Source: Zhengitettix transpicula (Eukaryota > Arthropoda > Insecta > Orthoptera > Tetrigidae). Taken from it: a DNA stretch of 64,000 nucleotides. Under the pieces are notes generated by a model, which had not been told where the DNA came from, ran no database searches, and was given only the letters and a program-made list of their open reading frames with translations. The stretch's first letter is position 1, and every line of letters starts with the position of its first letter. Position numbers and translations under genes: made by a program. Below are positions 27,971 to 41,911 of the stretch, piece after piece. The DNA lies in the NCBI GenBank assembly GCA_037074705.1, contig CM073590.1, forward strand, positions 222,772,246 to 222,836,245, written 5' to 3'.

Positions 27971-28514
27971 TTCACGTCAAAGCAGAACTACATAATTTTA
28001 AATTTTAAAAAAAAATGTTGGTTTCATATTTAATTAATGTTAGTTGCTTGAAACTGTGTATCGCTTGAGCTTAATATGAGTTTCCTTGAGAACCTTTAAG
28101 CTATTTAAAAACCCAGATTGTCCATAAAAGTCAAATCTAGACATAACATAATAGCTGGTATAAATTTCTAATTTAAAAGTTATCCTTTTTGTGCTTGCCA
28201 TTTCCATTAACGATGTGCAATAAATTTTTGTGAATCTCGGCTCAAGTTTACTTATAAATTAGTAACAGACACAAAGCAGGTACGTCACGTTAATGACCGT
28301 TGGATTCTTTCGACTCACTGAAAAACCGAAACCTCATAAATTCAATAACATATTAATATCACCTTGGTATTCCATTTAGAAACAAAGCGCGAGCAGTTGG
28401 TATGCAGAAACTGAGAAGCAACTTTTTTTAAAAAAAAGTAACGACAATTTAGTGTTGAACGTTGAACAAAAGAGGAGGAAAAAATGATTTCATATATTTT
28501 AATTAAATAAAAGA

Positions 28515-28757
28515 AAGAATAATTAATAATAAAGATAGACAATTCACCTGAAAAGGGTAATATAAATACCACACTACGTTTCTGGGATCCTTGTCACTCA
28601 AAAGGCTTTCGAGCGTTGTCAACTGACAAGTGCAGTTGTGTTTCTCTAGGCTCTTCTTAGCACCTGACGAAAGGCACAAGGATCCCAGAAACGTTGTGTG
28701 GTATTTATATTACCCTTTTTGTCTGAATTGGCTATCTGTCTTATTCATTATTTTCAA
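28515..28757. mobile_element. Family C foldback (long inverted repeat) element, copy 1
   Basis: Arms of ~80 bp (28515-28594 and 28676-28757) around an ~80-bp centre. The inner 44 bp are almost perfect: AAAAGGGTAATATAAATACC ... CTGGGATCCTTGT against its complement ACAAGGATCCCAG ... GGTATTTATATTACCC. The centre has GTTGTGTTTCTCTAGGCTCTT and CTGACGA; the right arm has GAAACG. No coding capacity. It could be a MITE-like element or the terminal part of a larger retroelement. Confidence 0.75.
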
Positions 28758-31254
28758 TCATACGTAATTTTTTTTTCATTTTAAATAAATGAAAGTTGCT
28801 TTCAGAACATAAATACGTATTGCTGATTTGTTTCCTCTCTTTATCATGTGACATTGTACCACAAGACTCTGTTATCATAAGAAGGGAATCGTGCTGTAAC
28901 CCACATAGATATTACTTTTAGAGAACTTGAGGCTCCTGCACATTGGCACTGAGAAGTATTTGTACTTTATCTAGTGTAAGGTTGAGCCATCTTACGAAGA
29001 AGATTCAGAAATCAATTTACGCTGAATCAAGGAGCAGATATACATTAGTAACGCGACTGACTAATTCTTCGCGCTGATAATTTTGTGACTTGAGCTTAAA
29101 TTCCGTCAAAGTAAACGGACCTAGGCCACGAATACTAACGAGTTAAATGAGAGTAATCCCATTGACAAGAATAAAAGAAAACAGAAGCAACCTAAACTTA
29201 TAAATAACGTTGTTACAAGAAAATACTATTTTAGAGTCAATATTAATCATAATTAAGTAATATTACTAATGGAATGTTAGTTTCATCCTAATTAATACAA
29301 GAATCAACTGTCTCCAATCTGTTACGCAAGCGAATTATATTCACTTATTTTCGCCCTTAGATGAGGGGCAACTTTAATATGGACCTCATATTCGTTCTCG
29401 CTGAAGTTGGAGTTTACCTGCCTCTCTTCCACGTCTACGCGAGTTAGTCCCCCCACCAGGTGAGTAGGATAAGCTCGTTCTTTATCTCGACCAACGACAG
29501 AAATAGGCTCCCACCACAAGACAAGGGCACTTCCCACTCCACGGAATCGGGCTAATTGATAGTTTACTATTTGTTCAACACGACGAAAGGACCCAATTCG
29601 CCCACGTAGCATAGATGTGTAATTTTTACTTTTTCTATTATTATTTATAAGTTGTTAGTGATCACTATTCGTCCAGAGTTAAATGGCATATAAAAGCTCA
29701 ATCATTACAGTGAACCGTTTTATGGAGTATTTTTACATTTACCAAAGAGCCAATTGCACAGAGGGAGACAGATCAATTCTATATCATTTCAGGAAAAATA
29801 TTACTTAAATCGTTACTGAACAGATCAGTTCCTCGTATTTCAAAAGACATTCCCAACAATAATTATTGTATTCTCACTTAACTTTCTGTTACTTAATAAT
29901 TGCAATAGAGGTCCGTTAGGATTTTCCTCATATTTTCTTACTTAATATAGATACATTTCGGCACTCACAAACAACATGGTGATATTGTTTCAATTCGGTT
30001 CATCTCCGTGGACCGCAACGCTTCAATGGTTTGCTCTGGCACCATCCTGGAATGTTTGGTTGCATTTATGTAGAAACGACGGGTCCAGCCTCTTACTGGT
30101 TTAGACTCGCCGCTTCTCTGTAAATACGCGTACATGTGAACATATCGGTATCGACACTTTGCCAGAAGATGAAGATAGAACAAGTACTCGAAACTTTGCT
30201 GCCTACAGAGATGGCTGGGATGGAAACTCAAGAAAGAATATGTCTTGAAAGAATAAAAAATTACTAAAGCTCTTCAGTACGCTTCAGTAATTGTGTTTCC
30301 TCATACGTAGACTTGTGAGAATTAATGTAGTTGACTGAGGACAGATCGTTTCTCCCATACTCAAAGTCCCTTCTTTCATTTATTTCGGTATTTGGTTACT
30401 CAAGAGGACGACGGAATTTTGCAGTTGTTTGTTGGTAGTTTACGTGGCTCCCTTCCAGGTCGAACTAACGTGGGCCCTTCTTATCAATAGCAATCATTTT
30501 TGATAAGAACGGAGGAGGTAGTCTCCGGATATATTAATTCCTTCCTCGCGCGTGATGAGAGACGTTATTGTGCACAAAGAAACACCACCCGTAATGTGTC
30601 CATCGGGCCTAGGTTGTGCAGAGGAGAGACAGAGAAGAGAGGTGAGGGCGTCAGCGGAGCCGTGGTGGGGGCGCGCCATATCGATCACTCTTTTTTTGTG
30701 CAGGGTCGTTAGAGACCCGCTCTAACCATCGCACCACCGCCGTGTGCCAACCACCATTTAAATACCATCTTTGGAACATAAAACTAAAATCACTCATCAT
30801 TACGTCGACTGAGATAATTTATGGCCAATTAAAATATGGATCTTGATGCACTTTATTTTTAATTAACATTTAATACAAACAATAAACGTAGTTTTTGGAA
30901 GTTACAGAATTCTAAATATTGGTATTTTCTTCTAAAACAAGATGCAGATTTCTGTTCAATTGTTTCCTCATAAATATTATTTGTAATTTTGTTGGTATTA
31001 ACATCTTCGTTATTACTGTAAATGTCACCGACTCCAAACTGTATGCGTGTGAGTGTTTTCCTTGCAGAAAATAATTCAGAAGTAAATTTATTTATAAACT
31101 TACGAAAAATACGTCACTTGTCTTATTACTAATACTGAAATTGATTGTTAGAAGCAAGTTTAAAGCCCTAATAATTATCTTCAAGGAGACAAACGTGTCA
31201 ACCAACCAATATGTAGCGGTGAATGCCATAATGACAGGAAAATAAATCTAAGCT
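28758..31254. other. Intergenic with two GC-richer patches
   Basis: Patches at 29340-29620 (a 96-codon minus frame) and 29980-30740 (an 88-codon minus frame and the tRNA-like half) could be old transposon pieces, but no family-defining motif is visible. Confidence 0.45.
30700..30748 (-). repeat. tRNA-like half (D arm and anticodon arm), possible truncated SINE head
   Basis: On the minus strand GCGATGGTTAGAGCG is followed by a perfect stem GGGTC-TCTAAC-GACCC (30703-30718 on +). This looks like the 5' half of a tRNA, but no T arm or B box follows. It may be a truncated tRNA-derived retroposon or a chance hairpin. Confidence 0.35.
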
Positions 31255-31690
31255 CTCGCAGGCAGAACCTTTCTGGATGGACCCTTTTGGGGATGCCTTC
31301 TGCTCTCTCTGCTTTTGAACTAAAGTTCCCACAAACCGAGGCACCTCGGCCTGTTCTGAGAGGTGTACGTTCCCGTGTCCAGACCTTGGGCATACGGTAA
31401 GAGTTGTTCTCTGTCCCTATTGGAACAGTCGGCCGGCTGCCTCCTAAACTGGTCGAACCACGGAGAAGGTAATTCTGCGTCCCTACAGAAAACCCCTCTG
31501 CCGCCATAGGAAGGACGTGGGACAAGTACCAAGAGTCCGAACTACCTGATGCAGGTTTTTTAGGGTGCGATCCTTAATTCATAGCCCGGGGGCCGTAGAT
31601 AACACTTAGCTACCTTCCTATCTACCCATCCGCATCCCTCTTTCAAATCACCACGTGGATTACCCTCGTGTATCCTGTACCTCCAAAACA
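31255..31690 (+). mobile_element. Family A retroposon, near full length
   Basis: From the block GGGGATGCCTTCTGCTCTCTC through CTGCCTCCTAAACTGGTCG and CCTGATGCAGGTTTTTTAGGG to TACCCTCGTGTATCCTGTAC, then a short A-rich end. The region near 31650 lacks the CCCTTCCTATGC..AAAGGGGAG segment found in other copies. Confidence 0.78.
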
Positions 31691-34600
31691 ATCAGAATGT
31701 ACCTATGAAAAATATTATGTTATTCAAATTAGATTTTCCATTCTACGTATTTTATCTATAACTAATTCAAATATTGACATGTCGATAAGAAACGTGGACG
31801 ATAAACCACATAAAATACAAGTTCCGCAAACAAGTGTGGATTCGTTGGAAAAAATCTCTTTAGAAATTATTTACAAAGACATAGAACAACAGATACTTTA
31901 TAAGGTATACGGAATCTGAAGTAACAGTTGACAGCAAACAATGCGATAAAAGAAGAAGCTATGGTCAAAGAGAGTTCGGAACAGCAACTCACGAGGTCAA
32001 TGGCGACCAAGAGAACGGTTATTTTATATGTAATCGATCATGAAGATAATGTAAGGGCTGTCGCTATGAAAGAAGATTAATCTATAGAAGATTAAATAAA
32101 ACGAGTCGAAGTCAAATACGTAAGATAAACGTATAAAAGGAGGTTACTTGCTAAAACTATTTAAATATCCTAATTTATCAGTAGCTCATTTTCAAAAAAT
32201 TATTTACTTTTTTAAGTCTTCAATATATTTCTGCATATTTATTTACAGTCCAAAAATATAATTTCCATTTATTTTCAGTTTATTATGTCCTTAATTTTCT
32301 AGGATAAATAAGTGTTTAGTAATATTTTAATTATTTTTAAACTGATTAATTAATCTAAAAGATTAATTTCAATTTTTAACTCACTAATTATACCACTGGA
32401 TGTGGTAAAGTAAAATTAAAATATTTTGTCTATTAACACTCGTATTTTTCACACGGACAAATATTTATTGTGATCTGTAATTTATGTATTCTAAAATAAT
32501 TTTAATCGATATTTGATGTGTCAGATGTCATCCTAAGTATTTCAATTCATGAAAATGGATATTCTGTTCATTTCTGGTCATTGATTGTTACTTTGTAGGC
32601 TATTTATCACCTAATATTATCACTCTACATGTTTTCACACCATTGTCAAACTTTGAATAGTATTACAATAATACGTTACATGCCGTGAAATACCTAAAAA
32701 AACAGTATTTTTCCCAAAATTGAAATTAACTAACTCGATATTTAAATAATGTACGGACCTATTTTATTTTAATTTCCTCCAAAATAACAGTTCTTTATTT
32801 GACTGTGGCACATCAATCATTGACAGTATTTTTCTTTCGAACCGCTAAATTATCTTTAATATTTCACGTGATTGTCTCTACTACGACTAAACTAAACACA
32901 AATCTGGGGAAGTTTTCTTATTTCACTTTTTAAAAAATATTTATTTTCTTAAGTTGAACATGGTAATATAACTTTTTCTACACTAAAAAGGTGCCTTGTA
33001 ATATTCATTATTCTGATTGCAGTTATTTAAAGTATCACGTCGCAACCACTAATGAAAATTTCGATGAAAATACATCATTCTCTCCAATTAAATTCTGGAA
33101 CATTTTCTTTAAAGCGGAACAGGTTTAATTAAAATTTGTTTTTTTAAGTTAAAACTGGCTATATATATTTATTGCCTGAATAAAATGTAATTTCTGTTCG
33201 TATCAAAAGTGTATCATTTTACATTCCCATACATTCGTGAGAATGCTAGAAAAGATTTAAATACAAAAAATGTCTCTTTCAAAACAGACAGTTCATTTTC
33301 AGCATCCCTAATGTGCAGAAGAGATTTTTTTTTACAAAAAAAAAGTTGGTTTGTCATATTCTAATGACGACTAAACAAGATTATGCAAGGCAGTTATGAA
33401 TCAACATACCAACCCAAATAGACCATCATCCCAAGTTTTTATTCTCGGGTTGACTATTTAGTTACCGGAGTCACGCTCCAGGTACCCACAAAACGTACTC
33501 GTATCTTACCAGAAACACTTGACGCCAAAGTTGCTGCTGTTTCCGTAGTTCGAGGCGCGACGGACCAGAAAACCGCACGACAGATTTACGCATTCTTCAC
33601 TCCTCAAAACACGGCGTTTTGTCACGCACAATTAGATCGTATATTCCAATGGCACTTCTGCTGTTAGCGGCTGTCACGTTTCGTGTAAACACAATTAGCA
33701 AAATACAAAACGGAAGCCCGTCGAGACACAGAGCCGTGTAAACAAAGACCCTGTGCATGACACACTGATCCATAATTAGAATACAAATACACAGAAAAAT
33801 TATGGCTTGGGAAGCGAGAACGTATTGAGACGAAACGTCGTCTTAGAAAAGCATGAAGAACAGTTTGGACCTAATTCTTATTACTGAAAAGAGTTGGAAA
33901 GGAAACGGCCTTTAAGTTTTCGCAAAGAGATTGTTTTGGATAGCTCCAGCGGTGAAACGAATTCCGATTTAACTTCGTATCCATTGATGTGAAATATTAG
34001 TGGAGAAACATTTCCCTGCTTACAGAATTTATAAATATCCGGTATGCTCTGGAGTAATAAATAGGAGTGTATACATGCCATCGAAGAATCCAAATAGTAG
34101 CATAAGATGATGGTGTGAGTTTTATAAGTTGATAATATTAAGGTGACTGAAATTAAACTCAAAGATTCAGAGTTTTTGGTTAATCACTACTACGAGGGCA
34201 CATCACTGATGTTCGTTTGGGGTCCACCACTGGCTTAATGATCGATGATCGCCAATTTTAGTGTTCGCGAGGGATACTAAATATACGACTACATAACACG
34301 GGCCTACGGTTTTCCATTTAGTGAACATTATACTATAATTATTATCATATTGTAATTACACATAAGTCTGTAAAATTGAGTAATTGTTCGTACAACTGCA
34401 ACTTGATACGTGGCGCATTTTGTGAATTAAAAAAATGGTTTGTATAATTTTTTTAAAAAATGTTTCCAATGGAGTAAATGTAAATATGGTTTGCTCCAGA
34501 GTATCGACCGTCAACAAAAATATAAGCTTAAGGTTGCAAGACTAAATTGGTTGAGAGTCAGTTGAAGACCGGTGGTTTCATTAATAAAGGCAATCCTTAG

Positions 34601-37591
34601 TGCAGTACAAATGTGATGGAAGAAGTGTTTTATTGCGTGTATAAATGTTGATGACGGGAGTGAAAACTAACCTTTTAGCTGGTATTTAATCAATATATAT
34701 TTCATTAATTATTATTGACTTTAGTTTTTCCGATTCCGTACCCTCCAAGAACCATGATATTACAGAGTAATCTTGCACTTTACTTAGCTTACTTAAGAAA
34801 AAAATTTTATATTGGAATAAATGTTATAACATCAAATAATTTCTGTCGATCAAACCCACCGCCAAATATTAATTATTACATATAATGTATTCCTCCAATA
34901 TTATCCTAATTGAGTTGTCTTCCTTTCTAAATCCACTCAGGTAATCTATCTTTTCAAGTAACAGAGCTATTTGACTTCTACCGCAGAACGGGAACTAAAT
35001 TTAATACCCAGTTGCCATCGAAATTACGGGACACCATGAACAACCGATTTCATCCCCGGGGATAACTGTAATAGAAGAATCGCGTTGCCGGGGTAGCAGG
35101 CAGTGAGTTTTTCTATCATATCGCGCCATTTATCTTAATAATTAATGCAAGCATTGAGCTGAGTCCCCCTCCCCTAGATTCGGTGGCGCTATCTCTCGCC
35201 TGATAAAGCTTCAGCCAGGGGGGCCTGGACCGCTTTCACCAACCATCATAAATCTTCTATTTATTTTAGAGTTACCCCTGTAACTCAAACGACCTCGTGC
35301 GTAGTTTTTTTTACTTCATTCCTAAAATCGTATTTTACTCATGTAATTGCGATCATGTTTTGCAAGTAAAATAAATTCAAGATAAAGCAAGAGTTTTCTA
35401 AAATATATAACATCATTTGGCCTTCACATATCTTGTGTTCTTAAACATATTACAATTTACAGGACAGGGTGTACGAGGACCGTTCCTATTTTGTAACTGA
35501 AATTTAACCTTTTTACTCACAATGATAAAAGAAAACCAATTTTGAGCTCGCCAACTGCATGGACCAATCAAGAAAAAATATACACTTGGAATATAGAGAA
35601 AACGAAAATGTATTTTAAAATTATAAATGCTATTAAAAGTTTTTTGCTTTGAAGAACGCACATATTAGACACAACAATATCCTGTAACCCTGTCAGAAAT
35701 GAATGGAAATTTGAAAAATAAAATAAATGGAATTACACAAAGTAATTGGTTAAAAACCGAAAATATTTCATTTCGACGATTGCAGTGCAATCTGCCACGA
35801 ATCGAAAAAAAAAATTCAAATAAAATTTTACCTTTACATAAGGAGTTTCCTTTTAAAATGCTAACTTTTCCATCTCGGGCATTTTTTTCCGTACGTTACG
35901 TATATTTCGAGAAATGTAGTTGTCTCAAGTTAAAAAAACATATACTACATATAGCATTGGGGAAAAAAAAAGTTTTGGTATAATATTTTTCGTCCAAGTC
36001 TAATCCATCTGTAATCGAAGTACTCCCTAAACTCCAACTAATTAATCTGACGTGATTAATTAGTCATTAAAAATTCAATTTTTACAGAACTGCCTGTTGT
36101 AATAATTTAAACAATGTCTTAACGAATATTCTACATAGCGTATCTTGACAGAATATTCCACCTGACGTATTGTACAATTGTAGAGGAAACGTCATACACC
36201 TACTAAATGTATTTTTTTCCGTATTTGGTTTATATACTATTATTTATTAATAGAGTATCTCACATTTTATGCTCCTGAAAAACGTTTTTTAAATAATAAT
36301 ATATGAATATAATAATGCGAAATAGTTTCTGACTTTTGGAACGAACGGATAAATTGAAATCTTCACGCGTAGCGGGGAAAAAGAAGAAATCCTTGTAAAT
36401 ATTCCTCATCAGGCGCTTTCAACGTGGAGGCTGGCTCGTTAGAAATTCCTTTTGAGGTTGCTATCTCTGAAGTACGCTTTCTTTCCGATAATGTGGATGG
36501 CGAAGAGTTCCCCCGTCCTTCGAAATACCGCCATATTACTTAAGGTTTCCGAAAAGGATCTGGAGTTGTGTTTTGCAAACTAAACTAATGAACAAAGTTA
36601 AATAGTTTCGAAATAATAATGGATTATTATTTATTGCGACTAAAATATTAGTATAAAATTTGAAATTAATTTATTAAATTTATCAACAAACTTAATATAA
36701 AGTATTGATTCGAGATATCAGTACTTGATTAGTATCATTGAGTATAGTCACTATAATTTATTGTATGAAAAATTGTTCGTACTGAATTGTATCTTAAGAT
36801 ATTTTAACGCTTCGAAAATAAATTATCACTTCTCAGTCTGATGATTTATGGGTCTTCTAATTAACTACGAACTTGATGACTTATGTACACTTTATGTACC
36901 ATTAGGTTCAGTTCATTTATGAGGATTCCAGTCTCATTTCAATATTTACGTTCAATTCTCCCTTCCACTTTCGTTCTTTCTTAATCAAGAAGTTTTCAGA
37001 CAGTTGTCCCTCACGACAAGTTGTCTTATCAGATTCCTCACTAATTCTGAATAATTTTAGAATCAGATTTCAAATATTTACACACCCAATTCGGTGGTAT
37101 TGATACCAATGATTGTTTCCTCGTTGTCGGCAAAGAAGATGAACCCGTCGAAACGTCGTTGTAAATTACGGGCACTACGCTGGTGGAATCGATAAATACC
37201 TTATCCTTAGTCGTGGTTGCCTCATTATTATGATCAATTGTGGATAGATATAAGAGTGAAAACGTGGGAATTATTTTACCCTAACACAGCGCGGTTCAAA
37301 TCTCCTTCCACTCGTGACCGATGTAGTTCGGCAGTGGAATTAATTTCCTTGTGGTTAGAATAATAAAAGTATTTGGAGGAAAACGAACATGGTACAATAT
37401 TATATGTGATATAAAAATAAAAATTACTAACAAGAATAATATCCAAAAAAAATTAATTAAAATTTTAAGAGTACAAGTGACTAATTTCGTTAGAGCGACT
37501 TTTATAATTATAATTTTTATAATAAATAAAATAATAAATAAATAAATAATAAAGGTGTCTATAAAAAATAGGCACAGGTATGACACTTGTA

Positions 37592-37594
<3 letters not shown>
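31691..37594. other. Intergenic, no gene seen
   Basis: AT-rich. GC-richer patches at ~33460-33720 and ~34970-35270 are unassigned and could be conserved non-coding elements or worn repeats. GATGAACCCGTCGAAACG lies at 37138-37155. Confidence 0.45.

Positions 37595-37642
<48 letters not shown>
37595..37642. repeat. (TA)n microsatellite, left flank of family D copy 1
   Basis: About 24 uninterrupted TA units. Confidence 0.95.
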
Positions 37643-37645
<3 letters not shown>

Positions 37646-38737
37646 AATGATTAAAGGGGAATTAAGAATTAAGGATTACAAACTATTGAACTGAAATGTT
37701 ACCGGCGAACACACAAAGATACAATAATGGTCGAGCATATTGAACAGGGAAGGTATTGTTTGAACTTAGCGCGCGTAAGTTGATGGAGTGGGCAGTCAGC
37801 CACGAGACATTGCTGAGTACGGAGGAAATTGAAATTTAGCCGTCTGCTGATGATTTTGTGGTAGAAGTCTCCAGTTTTCCGTTGAAAGTTCCCAATTATT
37901 GGCAGAGAACACAGAATCTAAGGAGTATTAATACAAATATTCAGAACTTGAACAGTATACAGCGATTTGTTAGCGTGCGGTGTGTGATCGACCAACAATT
38001 AAACATACAAAATCGGAAAGAGATCAACAGTTTTTAAGAGTTTGCAAACCATTATAAAAATAAATTCAGTGTTACATGGCCTGTTCATAATATTGTTTGA
38101 GGTGAAAGTGCGTTACAGAATCTTTACAAGTAGCCTGGTACCAGTACAAACAGTGTGTTTAAAAGAAACATTTAAATTAAAATTGTAAACGTTAATAAAA
38201 GGTATAATATCGTCAGATTTCGATTTTATTTCGATTTTAGATTTCGTTTTTTTTATTTAGATTTTATTTCGAGAGTTTATTTAAAATATTTTTCAATAGC
38301 AAATTGTAAAATTAATTGCTCTTTATTTAAAAGGCCCAATAAAGACCCTGAGGTCAGAGAAAAGGACATTTTTGTAAAAAAATTGTTGTAAAGTTCCGCA
38401 AGTAATTTGTTTTGTAAGGTAAAATAGTTGTGTATAATAAGCTAATTGTTTAATTAAATTAAATAAATATAATTATTTCATGTTCCTTTCATTAGATAAT
38501 TTTCAATTATTAGTTCAATTTAATTGATTATCTTCATTATTGAGTGCCATATTTAGATGCCTGAACGTGTGGCCAATCAATGCATTTAATTTTGAATTAT
38601 TTATACTTATTACATATAATGACGACATCAACGTGGGGCCATTTTAATTGACGATTATATTTTTACTTATTACATATATGTCACCTCAACGCGGGACAAA
38701 ATCAATTTCAATAATTATTATTATTATTACTTATTAT
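37643..38737 (+). mobile_element. Family D LTR-like element between (TA)n tracts, copy 1
   Basis: Starts TGTAATGATTAAAGGGG directly after a (TA)n tract and ends before another. Blocks shared with copy 2 at 41.9 kb: CGGCGAACACACAA, ATGGCCTGTTCATAA, TATCGTCAGATTTC and GGCCCAATAAAGACCCTGAG, in the same order. Near the 3' end CAACGTGGGGC (from about 38630) resembles the primer-binding site for tRNA-Lys used by some retroelements, and a diverged repeat CAACGCGGGAC follows ~60 bp later. Best reading: a solo LTR or LTR plus leader of a Gypsy-like element; no gag or pol is present. Confidence 0.55.
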
Positions 38738-38762
38738 AATATATATGTATATATATATATAT
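38738..38762. repeat. (TA)n microsatellite, right flank of family D copy 1
   Basis: Short TA tract with one TATG interruption. Confidence 0.9.
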
Positions 38763-39909
38763 TGGAACTATAAAGAAATGTTCTGCGCTTTTAAGAACAT
38801 TTAATTTAAATTCAGAGTTAGAAAATTTACGATCAGAGCGATTTTCGTAAGAAGATTAAACTAAAACTCTCTAATTATTCAAAAATACTGAACCACTTAC
38901 GTCTAAGTTGAGGAACCATGGAAGTAGTTATAAAAAATTTAGAAATCAAAATTAAGAAAGTTACTGAGATTTACAGATGTCATCTCGTCAAAGAGGAAAG
39001 TAGACTTGTTAAAAGAACGGACTTGCTTCTCATAAAGCTCAGTTAAGAAAAACATTAATCAAAGCAAAAGTTCAATTTATGTTTCGAAGTAGAAATGAAA
39101 AATATTGACTAACATCAATTAAAAATAGGTTTTTGTGTGGTACAAGTGAAAATATTACGCTATTTATGGGACTCTACTTGTGAATACTGTAGCTGCGAAG
39201 AAGACATCAAAATTAGGATAGAAGAGAAGCTTCAAATTTAAAACGCAGTTTATGATTGCGGAAAATGGTATAATTAGTGTTCAATAAGGAATCCAGAAAC
39301 GAGGATACTGGAATCTTTTGAAACGTGGGGCTGTGGAAGAATCTTGTAAATGTAATGGCGGAAAAATTATGGCTTAGTTATATTAAATAGAAATATCAGC
39401 CAATTAGTCAGAAATTTTATTATAATAAAATAATAACATCATTTAATTGATATTTACATCTGAAGAGGTCCCAAAAATTTAGGGATGAAATGTAGTGTAT
39501 GTTTTATTATAACGTTATAAATTTTTTATAATAAATTTCTAATTGGCAGATGTTTTTCATTTATTTTAAAAAATAAATATAATTGTTGAAAAATAATTAT
39601 TTTTAAAATATCGGATACATGGAAAGGAGGTACGGTTCTCCAAGTGGACGCTGCAATAATAAATCAAGAAGGCTGATAGAAATACATAAAAAATATTAAA
39701 AAATCTTGAAACACCACTACGAGAATGAATACAGTGTTGATATCATGTTACCAACCACAAGTACGTTGTACATAAAGGGGATATCATGGGGATAATCGGT
39801 CATTGTATAACGATTACTTCAAAGAAAAGAGTTTGCGTGTCAAATGAAGGGAAGTTTAGGAATGAAGTAATCTATTCGCTGTGCAGCAGGTGTTGCGTGG
39901 TGATGCTGA

Positions 39910-39981
39910 GGGAGTCGAGGTCGTGAGATCCTTTCTTCTCCCCCTGACCTGATCACGGGGGAGGAGGCGTGGGAGTCGAGG
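39910..39981. repeat. GC-rich hairpin flanked by 11-bp direct repeats
   Basis: GGGAGTCGAGG occurs at 39910-39920 and 39971-39981. Between them CTCCCCC (39938-39944) pairs with GGGGGAG (39957-39963) across a 12-nt loop TGACCTGATCAC that holds a TGACCT nuclear-receptor-type half site. Function unknown. Confidence 0.6.
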
Positions 39982-40866
39982 GTCCAACCAATCATTCCTG
40001 CGGTTTACGAGTGACAACTGTTACCAACGATCATCTGTGGCCTTGTATTTGTTCACGCTGAAACGAACGGTCTGGATGGCTGCCGAATGTGAAAATACCT
40101 CGGATGGGATCATTATGAAAAAGCATTATTTGTATTGTCTTATTTTAAAATTATATTGTGAGTCAAGAAATTCAGAAACTCTCGAAATACGATGAATTAA
40201 AATTGATGTCGTTCGATACGTTGACCAATCTATCGCCAAATACTTTTAAATAATCAGACAATGGAAACCCAGCATTAAGCTAGCGATTTTCACTTAATTT
40301 TAAATCGTAGAGAAAAATATAAGGAACCTATTCTTTGTGCCACTCAGACAACCAGAATTTGACTTGTCTTAAAAATATTTTTGAAGATTTAAATCCAGGA
40401 AATTATGTAAGATTATTCTCGTATAAAGTTTTAAGAACTATGAGAATTTTCTTACGAATAATTATTGTAAAAATTATAATAGTAGCCTACTCGTTAGCTG
40501 CATGAGAGATTCGTGAAAGAGAATTGTGCATGTTATTTACCTGAGCGGAAACAAGTGGTTGTCTTTCGCTTTTTCTTGTCTGTTTTTTTTTTAAAAAATC
40601 TTTTAGCGATTGCGTCCGCCTGAGTCGTATCAGGAACTAATGAATAGGAGATTTCAGTGTGTTTGTGCCAAGTGTGGTCATTAGCGTGCGATCTGGAGGA
40701 CAGAAGGCCGTCTTCCAGCGCTAATTAGCGACATTACAACTAGCTTAGTCACAGTCGCTGATTCTGCGGATAAAGAGTGCGATTCAACACCGATCTCGAA
40801 TCAAAGGCTGGCTTTCAGTGAAATCAATTATACATACATATACGAGTACATCTTACATTTATGCGT

Positions 40867-40868
<2 letters not shown>

Positions 40869-40907
<39 letters not shown>
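40869..40907. repeat. (TA)n microsatellite
   Basis: About 19 TA units in otherwise unremarkable AT-rich DNA; no family D element is attached here. Confidence 0.95.
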
Positions 40908-40910
<3 letters not shown>

Positions 40911-41859
40911 TATGTTTACTGAAGGTTTTTCCAAATCCCTACGTAAGTTATTAAAACAATCAACGCATAAAAAATTACCTCTGAAGGTGGCTCCAGTAAA
41001 CGTAGTTATTTTTCAAAGACTGAAGAGTTTCCCGGTGTAATTGTTGGATAAAAAGTTCTCGGTATTCACACGGGTGCCATCAGTGATTAAACGCGACGTT
41101 TCGACGACTGAAAGCCCTGCCGTCATTTTCTATTTTTCACTGTATTTCACTCTTCATTTGTTTTCTGGCGATGCGCTCATAAATATCATTTTCAATATAA
41201 TCTTTTTTCAGTTATGACCAATAAGCTACGAATTAAATAATTCCTTCGTATTCCTACCACAATTTTTTCTCCCACATCGTCATGCTTAGAAAGCAAATGA
41301 ATGGTCAAAACTACTTTCAAACGTATGCGAGCTGTTTTTTAAGTTAGCCTGCATAATTCAAGTAAACACCATTGGTTAGAAACTAAACAATGTTATGTTC
41401 TACATAAATACTCTTGAATTTCTCTCCATACATCTTTTATCATATTTATCATTACCATCCCAAAGCCCCCGACCTTTGCTTCTCTCTCTAATCCAATACT
41501 TATACCAGGCAATTTTTTTTCTTGTTCTTACTGCAAATGTTATCTGCTAATCACGGTGTTAATCAATTTAAGATCCAGAGATTTATATTTCAACTTGTTT
41601 CCGGAACCCTTCCTTCAGTGTTGCCGTGAATAATTTAATTGAAATCGAGTCATGCCTCTGACGACCTTGATCTTCATCCGTTTTTTCTGTTGTCGTCTCC
41701 ATGTATGTTTCTTCGAGTCTGAAATACATGTGTTTTTAAAACCTTCTGAACGCCAACTATATGAATGTCAAATGTTTTCTCACATAGCGTATGAATACAA
41801 ATGCTAGACGAATCAAGAAAGTGCATACTTTGGTCCTACCTCATTATCCCTTGGTTTTT

Positions 41860-41860
<1 letters not shown>

Positions 41861-41911
<51 letters not shown>

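Larger units (their letters stand above)
38763..41860. other. Intergenic, no gene seen
   Basis: AT-rich apart from the hairpin/direct-repeat patch at 39.9 kb, a GC-richer stretch at ~40600-40810, and a (TA)n tract. No coding. Confidence 0.5.

Noticed and set aside
29965..30231. 88-codon minus frame with RGWTRRFYINATKHSR, vaguely like a Harbinger transposase N-terminus
   Set aside because: Only a few residues agree and no catalytic domain follows; too weak to call.
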